From DAOUJI01 sp965237875 (GTDB taxonomy: Bacteria > Chloroflexota > Dehalococcoidia > Lucifugimonadales > JAGWBF01), in assembly GCA_965237875.1 (NCBI GenBank), contig CBDEGP010000001.1:806001-870000 (forward strand): 64,000 bases of DNA, in the 5' to 3' direction. The position numbers and the translations under genes are program-made. Shown here one piece after another: positions 57,989 through 64,000 of the stretch. Positions within the stretch are counted from its first letter, which is position 1. Each line of letters begins with the position of its first letter. The notes beneath the pieces were generated by a model. The model did not search any database. It had not been told where the DNA came from and saw nothing but the letters and a program-made list of their open reading frames with translations.

Positions 57989-58386
57989 CGGATAGGCGCA
58001 TGTTGCAGCGGCTAAGTGAACGCTGTCCGGGCATATCATGATTGACCTATACGCCGCCAAGTTATTACAATTCGTCCGGTCAGTCGGAATCACTATGGCC
58101 TTCGCAAGGCCATATGAGGGCGATGAAAATAGCGGTGCAGCAAGGCGGCAGTCATAGACTCCCCCTCATCCCAACCTTCTCTCGCCAGGGGGACCTTTGC
58201 GTAACCCCCTCTCCTTTTGGGAGAGGGTTGGGGTGAGGGCGTTCCCCAGCTTCGGGCAAGACGCTGGATTCCGGCCTCCGCCGGAAAGACGGAGGTTATG
58301 CAAAGGTCCCCGCCAGGGGAGAAGGGGCAGGCGCCGTCCATTTTCATGGCAATATCTCCGAAGGTTGAGATAAGTATAGGTACATA
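57989..58386. other. Intergenic region with inverted copy of element A
   Basis: No gene in these 398 bases. Element A (58192-58308) fills the middle. Upstream of the TRAP binding protein, TAAGTATAGG (58370-58379) could supply a -10, but no -35 is apparent. Confidence 0.5.
58192..58308. repeat. MITE-like element A, copy 2 (inverted relative to copy 1)
   Basis: GACCTTTGCGTAACC (58192-58206) and GGTTATGCAAAGGTC (58294-58308) form 15-base terminal inverted repeats with one mismatch. The interior read in reverse complement matches 1001-1110 almost base for base, including GCGTCTTGCCCGAAGCTGGG. Copies are 57 kb apart in opposite orientation. Confidence 0.7.
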
Positions 58387-59919
58387 ATGAAAAGTCGGTT
58401 TATCCGTGTCATAGTTGTCGTCATAGCATCCCTAGCGTTGGCCTTGGGATTGGGCGCCTGCGGAGGCGACCCGGATCCCACCGACACGCCCGTACCTACC
58501 GCTACGACAGTCCCTACACCCACTCCTTTTCCTACTGACACTCCCGCTCCCGCCGCCACGACTCCCCCGGCCGCGGGTGAGACCAAAGAGCCGGCCGCCA
58601 CGGAACCCCCGGCCATGTCTCCAGAGGAAAAAGCGCTGGTCGAATACGCCGCGGAGCACGCAGGAGGGCCAGGGGCCATCTTCGTCGGAGACGCCATGCA
58701 GCTGATCGGACCGCCGCCCCACGAGGGCCTGATGTTCCTGATCCCTGAAGCGTTGTACACCCAAATGTCCCAGATGGCGTTGTTCGGCGTTCCGGAGTTG
58801 GGCCTCGCCAGCCACATGTTCATCTACACCAGCGACTACTACCAGGGGTTGATACAGAAAGCCAACCTCACCAACCCGACGGAGATGACTTCATCCGGCG
58901 AGAGCATCGAGATTCAGCACGCCTGCATTACCCGCACCCTGCCCACGTGCGTGTTGATTCAAGCCTACTTGGCCCCTAACCTGGCCAAGAGGACCAACGG
59001 CCAGGTAAAACTGTCGGTGGTTTCCTTCCCGGAGCTGGGGCTGGACGGACCGGACACTCTGGACCAGGTCGGCGACGGTACGCTGGACATGGCGAACATC
59101 TATGCCGGCTACGTGGCCGGCGCCCTGCCGCCCCTTGAGATACAGGCCATGTGGGGCATATCCACCGATTGGGAGACCTCTTATTCGATTCTGACCGCAG
59201 TAGCTGAGGACGTAGACCAGATTATTCTCGAAGCCACCGACGGCAGCCATGTGTTGAACCGAAACTGGTTTGCGGGTTCCGACCAGTGGTTCTTCGGAAA
59301 CAAGCCCTTTCAGACGGTGGCGGACTTCAAGGACGTGAAGATCAGCTCCCACGGGGCCGCAATGTCTGACTTTATTGCCGGCATGGGGGGCGAGCCCGTA
59401 TTCCTGGGGCCGGGCCAGTCATACGTGGCGCTGCAACTGGGCAACATCGACTTTGCCACCACGGGGCCGCTGCTGGCGATACCCGACCGGTTGTACGAAG
59501 TGGCTGATTACATGGCCGGGCCGATCATTGGCTTCGGGTACACAAACAACGTAATTAACAAGGACGTTTGGAATGAGATTCCGGAGGACTTGCAGCAAAT
59601 TATCATCGAAGAAGGCGCCAAGGCTGAGTTGGAAGGGCTGCGCCTTTCTCCGTTTCAGAACATCGTTGCTGTGCAAATCAACCAGCAATTTGGCCTAGAG
59701 ATCGTTCCCTTCTCCGAAGAGATAGTCGAACACATCCAGACCGTGGTGCTGCCTGAACACGTAATCCCCGGTTGGCTGAAGCGTCTTGGATACCCCGGAA
59801 AGAACGATGCAATCGTCAATGCGGCCAACGAGAAGACGAGCGCCTACACTGGAATATGGATCAACGAGGACGGGTCCATCGGTAAAGTTCCCATTACCAA
59901 AGGTCCGCGCTCCCGGTGA
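58387..59919 (+). CDS. TRAP transporter substrate-binding lipoprotein (DctP family)
   Basis: A 510-residue extracytoplasmic receptor. Signal LASLALALGLGACGG gives lipid-anchored Cys 25; a Thr/Pro-rich linker (27-78) of the kind common in Chloroflexota lipoproteins follows. The DctP domain has ALYTQMSQMALFGVPELGLA, VSFPELGLDGPDTLDQVGDG and DIAF-like NIDFATTGPLLAIPDRLYE, ending GWLKRLGYPGKND. It is longer than usual DctP (about 330) due to the linker and an insertion near 75-170. It heads a complete TRAP operon; ligand unknown, probably a carboxylate. Confidence 0.9.
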   Translation: MKSRFIRVIVVVIASLALALGLGACGGDPDPTDTPVPTATTVPTPTPFPTDTPAPAATTPPAAGETKEPAATEPPAMSPEEKALVEYAAEHAGGPGAIFVGDAMQLIGPPPHEGLMFLIPEALYTQMSQMALFGVPELGLASHMFIYTSDYYQGLIQKANLTNPTEMTSSGESIEIQHACITRTLPTCVLIQAYLAPNLAKRTNGQVKLSVVSFPELGLDGPDTLDQVGDGTLDMANIYAGYVAGALPPLEIQAMWGISTDWETSYSILTAVAEDVDQIILEATDGSHVLNRNWFAGSDQWFFGNKPFQTVADFKDVKISSHGAAMSDFIAGMGGEPVFLGPGQSYVALQLGNIDFATTGPLLAIPDRLYEVADYMAGPIIGFGYTNNVINKDVWNEIPEDLQQIIIEEGAKAELEGLRLSPFQNIVAVQINQQFGLEIVPFSEEIVEHIQTVVLPEHVIPGWLKRLGYPGKNDAIVNAANEKTSAYTGIWINEDGSIGKVPITKGPRSR

Positions 59920-60098
59920 TTGCCTGTGAGTGTAGCCAGGCGGCTGGGCGAGGAGCCTCAGCCGCCTTAGTGCGCCCACAAACTGTTGGTCGGGCCGAGA
60001 GGGCAGAGGGGCCGAGGCTTCGATAAAGGCGGGAGAGGCGGGTTGGAGAGTGTCTCGATGAACCGGGGTTCCCCCTATCTGAAATCGCCTCAGTAACG

Positions 60099-60692
60099 AT
60101 GGCATCTACAAGCTTGTCAGCCTACACCGGACGCAAAACCCCGGCGCTATATGCATTGTTGGGACTCCGGGCGGCCGCTCGGAAAGTTGACCGTCTGTAT
60201 TTGTTCCTCGGGTACGTCTGCGGCCTCCAATTGCTTCTGCTGGGATTTTTCATCACATACCAGGCAGTAGCCCGAGAATTGGATTGGGTCTACGCCCCAG
60301 CCGGAGACGTGATGAGCGGTTACGTATTGGCGATGGCCGCCACCTGGGCTTTTGCATACACGCTTCGGTCCGACGCCCACGTGCGAATCGACGTGTTGTT
60401 GCCACGGATGAGCCCAAGAATCAGAGCGATTTCTGACTGGGTCGCCCTGGCTGGCGTGTGCTTTCTGTCGGCAATCACGTCGTGGAAGCTGTGGGATAAG
60501 GTCATTGACGATTACCAGAAGAGCGTAGTGGTCAACGACTATCCCTGGATCCCGGTGTTCATCCCGAAGATTGTAGTAGCCATTGGATTCAGTTTGTTGG
60601 TGGTCGCCTCCGTACAGATGATGACTTCCATGATGGCCGAGAAATGGCTGCGCCGCATCCACAAAGCTATGGGCGGGGACGATTTCGAATGA
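60099..60692 (+). CDS. TRAP transporter small permease (DctQ family)
   Basis: A 197-residue membrane protein with four hydrophobic segments: VCGLQLLLLGFFITYQAVAR, YVLAMAATWAFAYTLRSDAH, WVALAGVCFLSAITSWKLWD and IPKIVVAIGFSLLVVASVQM. The RSDAHVRIDVL loop is characteristic of DctQ. Starts 179 bases after the binding protein. Confidence 0.9.
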   Translation: MASTSLSAYTGRKTPALYALLGLRAAARKVDRLYLFLGYVCGLQLLLLGFFITYQAVARELDWVYAPAGDVMSGYVLAMAATWAFAYTLRSDAHVRIDVLLPRMSPRIRAISDWVALAGVCFLSAITSWKLWDKVIDDYQKSVVVNDYPWIPVFIPKIVVAIGFSLLVVASVQMMTSMMAEKWLRRIHKAMGGDDFE

Positions 60693-60745
60693 CGGGCAGT
60701 TGCCCGGAGGGATGGGGCGTCCTGCAGCGCCCCGGAGGTTAAGGC

Positions 60746-62236
60746 TTGGTCCTTGGCATTGCATTCGGTTTAATGTCGGCCTTCTTTACGGTGGGCATGT
60801 ATGTCGCTGGGGCCTTGGGCTGTCTTTCCCTCATTATCCTGTACTTTTTCTCCGCGCGCGCGCCGTGGAACATCATGGACAACATAGCCTGGGACCGGAA
60901 CACCAACTTCATCCTGGTCGCCATTCCTCTGTTCATACTGATGGGCGAGTTGATGAACCGGTCGGGAATGGGAGAGCGGATGTACTCCGTCATTTCTCGC
61001 TGGATATGGTTCCTGCCTGGAGGCCTGATTCACACCAACATTGTGTCCTGCGCCATATTCGCCGCCTGTTCCGGTTCCAGCGTAGCCACCTCCGCCACCA
61101 TCAGCCGAACGTCGCTGCCAGCCTTCCGGCAGAGGAACTACTCGGAGCGCATGGTAATCGGCTCGTTGGCCGCCGGCGGCACGCTGGGCATCCTGATACC
61201 GCCCAGCATCAGCCTGATTCTCTACGGCGTGCTGGCGGAGGAGTCCATCGGGCGCCTCTACATGGCCGGGTTGTTCCCCGGCATCCTGCTGTCCGTGTCT
61301 TTCATGGTGATGATAGCCGTCATGGCGATATTCTGGCGTGGGATGGCCCCGCGCGAGCAGGGCGAGAGCTTCACCACTTGGGACGGGTGGAAGCTAAGGT
61401 TAATCGGAACTGTCCAACTGCTGCCCATAGTGGCCTTGATCTTCCTTGTGTTGGGCGTCATCTACATGGGCCTCGCCGCTCCGAGCGAAGCGGCGGCCTT
61501 CGGTGTGACCGGCGCCTTTATCTTGACGCTCCTGCTGAACTCGAGTGAAATGCTGACTCCCCTGCTGGGAGGCCTGTTAAGGCGCACCGGTCTGGTCCAT
61601 TTCCTCACCCGAAGTACGCAAGAGACTCTGCGGGCAGCGCAGAGGCCATCCGGCGCCGCGGTCAGGGCGGTGGTCCAGCGCAATGTCCGCATAGTGATGG
61701 ACTCGGTTATCTCCACGGTGCGGACAACGGGAATGATATTCCTGATTCTAATGGCCGCTTTCACGTTGAGCTACGCCTTCGCGCGGTTGGGCATCTCTCA
61801 GGACATTGCCGATGTTATCGTAGGGTGGAACCTGACTGATTGGCAGCTCGTCCTGGCTATGGTGATCTTCTATCTCGTGCTGGGCACCTTCATGGAAAGC
61901 TTCGCCATGATGGTGACCACCGTGCCCATACTTCTGCCTACGTTGCAGCAGGCGGGAGTGGACCTGGTCTGGTTCGGAGTTATCATCGTATTGTTGGTGG
62001 AAGCGGCGCTGATCAGCCCACCGGAGGGCATCAACCTGTACGTGCTGCACGGTGTGCGCCAGGACGTGGACCGTGAAGAGTCGGAGAGGACCAACACGCC
62101 GATGCGTCAAAGCACCATTGCAGACGTCTGGGTAGGCGTACTGCCCTTCATGGGCTGCTTGGCTGTGGTCACGGCCCTGGTGCTGGCATTCCCGCAGATT
62201 GCCCTCTGGCTTCCGGACGTTCTCTTCAACAGATGA
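60746..62236 (+). CDS. TRAP transporter large permease (DctM family)
   Basis: A 496-residue ion-coupled transporter: FILVAIPLFILMGELMNRSG, CAIFAACSGSSVATSATISR, GGTLGILIPPSISLILYGVL and AFTLSYAFARLGISQDIADV, ending in a helix-rich C-terminus. It is about 70 residues longer than common DctM proteins owing to an inserted basic segment (about 270-320: LLRRTGLVHFLTRSTQETLR and RAAQRPSGAAVRAVVQRNVR). The start is TTG 60746 with GGAGG upstream. Confidence 0.92.
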   Translation: MVLGIAFGLMSAFFTVGMYVAGALGCLSLIILYFFSARAPWNIMDNIAWDRNTNFILVAIPLFILMGELMNRSGMGERMYSVISRWIWFLPGGLIHTNIVSCAIFAACSGSSVATSATISRTSLPAFRQRNYSERMVIGSLAAGGTLGILIPPSISLILYGVLAEESIGRLYMAGLFPGILLSVSFMVMIAVMAIFWRGMAPREQGESFTTWDGWKLRLIGTVQLLPIVALIFLVLGVIYMGLAAPSEAAAFGVTGAFILTLLLNSSEMLTPLLGGLLRRTGLVHFLTRSTQETLRAAQRPSGAAVRAVVQRNVRIVMDSVISTVRTTGMIFLILMAAFTLSYAFARLGISQDIADVIVGWNLTDWQLVLAMVIFYLVLGTFMESFAMMVTTVPILLPTLQQAGVDLVWFGVIIVLLVEAALISPPEGINLYVLHGVRQDVDREESERTNTPMRQSTIADVWVGVLPFMGCLAVVTALVLAFPQIALWLPDVLFNR

Positions 62237-62405
62237 CAAAGGCCAGGCGCCCGACAGCTAGCGAAAACGGCGCCAGGCTATCCTTCGACTGCGCTGTGCT
62301 GAGCTTTCAAGTAACTTCTGTCAGTTACTCGGTGTTGCTCGGCCCCGTCACCGGGGCATAACCCCGTTCAGGACGAACGTGCGGGGGTGAGTGCTTCGGC
62401 TTTGC

Positions 62406-63233
62406 TCAGGATTGCGGCTTACAGGCGATGACCTCACCAAAGGCGATTGTTCCACACGCCCCGGGGTGGACTTTCCACAGGTCGAGGCCTTGACGCCATT
62501 CGTCGAATTGCAGCTGGGTCGCCAACCCGTATTTCGTGGCCGCCGCTATCACGTCGGGAGAATAGAACCAGTCGATAATGAAGGCATGAAGGAAGGCTAC
62601 GTCTTCGTTCGCGCTGAAGAAATCGAAGGATGCGCTCGCCCGTACGTCCGAGAACCCGGCCTGGAGGAACTCGTTCTTCAGCTCCTTCCCCAACCGGGGA
62701 TGGTCCCCATTGGCCGCGAGAAGGTTTGCGAACACGGCCCATGCGGAGTCGGTGTCGTTGATGACGGGTTCCAGGAACGAGGATGAGACGAACATTTCCC
62801 GGCTGGCGACGATGCCGCCGGGTGTCAAGACCCGCTTCACCTCGGCCAGCGCTGCCCGGGTGTCCGGAACGTGCATGAGAACGGCATGGCAGTGAGCGAC
62901 GTCGAAAGAGTCGTCCTCAAAAGGAAGATCAAGCACGGAGCCTACGTGGAACGTCGCGTTATGGTGTCCGCCAGTCTCGGCGGCGGACCGGGCCAGGCCT
63001 ATCTGTGACTCCTCCATGTCGATGCCGTGCACCTCGCCGGGTTCCACCGCCTTGGCCAGACCGACCGTAATCGTCCCCGGTCCACAGCCGAAGTCGAGCG
63101 CTCGAAGTCCGGGCTTGAGGTGAGGAAGCAGATGTTTGGCGTGGGTTTCGACGCTGCGTCGATCGAGAAGCTGCCGAAACTCTTCGCTGTAGCCCATCGT
63201 GTAGTCGGATGTTGACGACGGCCGGTCGGGCAT
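62406..63233 (-). CDS. Class I SAM-dependent methyltransferase
   Basis: A 275-residue methyltransferase: ALDFGCGPGTITVGLAKAVE (motif I), HGIDMEESQIGLARS, FEDDSFDVAHCHAVLMHVPD and VKRVLTPGGIVASREMF, typical of UbiE/type 11 enzymes. The C-terminal 110 residues are a helical cap (AFIIDWFYSPDVIAAATKYG). ATG 63233 is preceded by AAAGGAG; the upstream TTG at 63269 is less likely. Substrate unknown. Confidence 0.85.
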   Translation of the reverse strand: MPDRPSSTSDYTMGYSEEFRQLLDRRSVETHAKHLLPHLKPGLRALDFGCGPGTITVGLAKAVEPGEVHGIDMEESQIGLARSAAETGGHHNATFHVGSVLDLPFEDDSFDVAHCHAVLMHVPDTRAALAEVKRVLTPGGIVASREMFVSSSFLEPVINDTDSAWAVFANLLAANGDHPRLGKELKNEFLQAGFSDVRASASFDFFSANEDVAFLHAFIIDWFYSPDVIAAATKYGLATQLQFDEWRQGLDLWKVHPGACGTIAFGEVIACKPQS

Positions 63234-63456
63234 CGGTGGGCGCTCCTTTCCCGTGTCCGTTATCGTCAAGTCTGTGTCTTGGACTGAGCAACGCCAGTCT
63301 ACCTTTTGATTATAGATGATTATAGAAGAGGGGCAACCGAGCCCGAATCATCGGATCCGGACCGCGTATGGGTGACCGCCGGTTCGCCCAGCCACATCCA
63401 CGAGCAGTTGCTTTAGAGGTTCAGGCCGGCGGTGCAGCCAGACCTGCGGCAGTTCG

Positions 63457-63900
63457 TCAGGGGTAGAGTTCGTGGAGCTTGGCCGTTCTGTAGTCGAAGA
63501 CCTTCTTCAACTCCCGCGAAACGAACAGGTGATTCACCAGAGCGCCGCCCAACACCCGATAGGAGACATCATCAGTGACCAGGGTCCCATCCAGAGTTTC
63601 CTCGAATAGGTGGCGGTGCACCCAACGCTTGTACGGGCCGCGTATCTGGGTGTCGGTGAACCCGAACGGCGGATTCCATTCTGTGATCTCACTCTCCCAC
63701 ATGATAGGCAAGCCGCGCAGCTTTATCCAGTATTTGATTACGGTCCCAACCGCCATGTGGATAGGCAGCGGGGTTATGACGGAGAACCTGATCCACGGGG
63801 GCGTCAGCAGGTTGAGGTTCTCCGTCAGGGCAAAGAATTCGAATATTTCGGAAAGCGGACGTCGCAACAGCACACTGGCGCATATTCGGAAATCCGGCAT
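63457..63900 (-). CDS. SRPBCC-family ligand-binding protein
   Basis: A 147-residue START/SRPBCC fold: MPDFRICASVLLRRPLSEIF, ENLNLLTPPWIRFSVITPLP, GTVIKYWIKLRGLPIMWESE, WNPPFGFTDTQIRGPYKRWV and HRHLFEETLDGTLVTDDVSY. This is the pattern of the cell-division-inhibitor/CoxG-like SRPBCC proteins often fused to or next to sugar epimerases. ATG 63900 follows CGGAG; the GTG upstream lies in a non-homologous extension. Confidence 0.8.
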   Translation of the reverse strand: MPDFRICASVLLRRPLSEIFEFFALTENLNLLTPPWIRFSVITPLPIHMAVGTVIKYWIKLRGLPIMWESEITEWNPPFGFTDTQIRGPYKRWVHRHLFEETLDGTLVTDDVSYRVLGGALVNHLFVSRELKKVFDYRTAKLHELYP

Positions 63901-64000
63901 AATCAATACTCCGCCCGGCCGGGGCTCCCACCCGGCGTTGTCGTGTACAATCATTTCGAATTATATCCAGTATGCGCGGGAAAAGTTGATGGAGATAGAG

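Noticed and set aside
63961..64000. Start of a further plus-strand gene at ATG 63989
   Set aside because: Only four codons lie inside the window; nothing can be supported.

Overview
The window (about 60% GC, densely coding) looks like a chromosomal segment of a Chloroflexota bacterium, most plausibly a Dehalococcoidia/SAR202-type lineage. This is inference. It rests on a coenzyme F420 ligase gene together with four luciferase-like (LLM) oxidoreductases, a tandem triplet of cyclase-family hydrolases, a GuaB3-type IMP dehydrogenase relative, lipoproteins with Thr/Pro-rich linkers after the lipobox, and frequent TTG starts. No rRNA or ribosomal protein gene is present to settle the taxonomy.

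Layout. 1-10 kb: a partial hydantoinase/oxoprolinase gene, then a plus-strand S-adenosylmethionine block: mtnA, mtnP, rhodanese, PfkB kinase, ahcY, metK, phosphohexomutase, speD, speE. This block covers SAM synthesis, SAH hydrolysis, polyamine synthesis and the first steps of MTA salvage. 10-20 kb: zinc alcohol dehydrogenase, hydrolase, guaB3, and a minus-strand histidine block (hisH, hisA, a methyltransferase, hisF, HAD, hisIE) with a lipoprotein hydrolase and a cobalamin adenosyltransferase upstream; then cofE. 20-28 kb: potassium uptake operon (TrkH, three RCK proteins, a universal stress protein) running into pheA; trpF-trpB; rhomboid; GNAT.

29-39 kb is a catabolic or signalling accessory region: three cyclase paralogues, an LLM oxidoreductase, a protein kinase-fold protein and a PP2C phosphatase, then a promoter, a short leader ORF and a two-state terminator-like RNA ahead of a VOC gene, two GlcG/HbpS genes, a second LLM enzyme and an alpha/beta hydrolase. 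39-46 kb (minus): branched-chain 2-oxoacid dehydrogenase E1 alpha, E1 beta and E2 with lipB, then a Rieske/MBL/cupin/LLM group. 46-49 kb: tRNA-Asp beside an AT-richer three-gene island with a TIGR04255-type protein. 49-53 kb (minus): two MaoC-like proteins, an LLM enzyme and a split TPP decarboxylase with a second, motif-lacking beta subunit and a 56-residue membrane protein. 53-56 kb: cytidylate kinase-like gene, a tRNA 3'-end fragment, and a divergent DUF2513/unknown gene pair. 56-64 kb: an orphan amino-acid-type binding protein, a membrane protein, a TRAP transporter, a methyltransferase and an SRPBCC protein.

The intergenic DNA carries several dispersed repeat families. Two behave like non-autonomous elements with terminal inverted repeats (about 110-117 bp and about 155 bp). 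The strongest candidates for undescribed biology are the leader-peptide/attenuator RNA at 35.13-35.42 kb, the cyclase-LLM-kinase-phosphatase cluster, the MaoC-LLM-TPP cluster and the island next to tRNA-Asp. All base pairing, motif positions and family calls were made by eye, without database searches.
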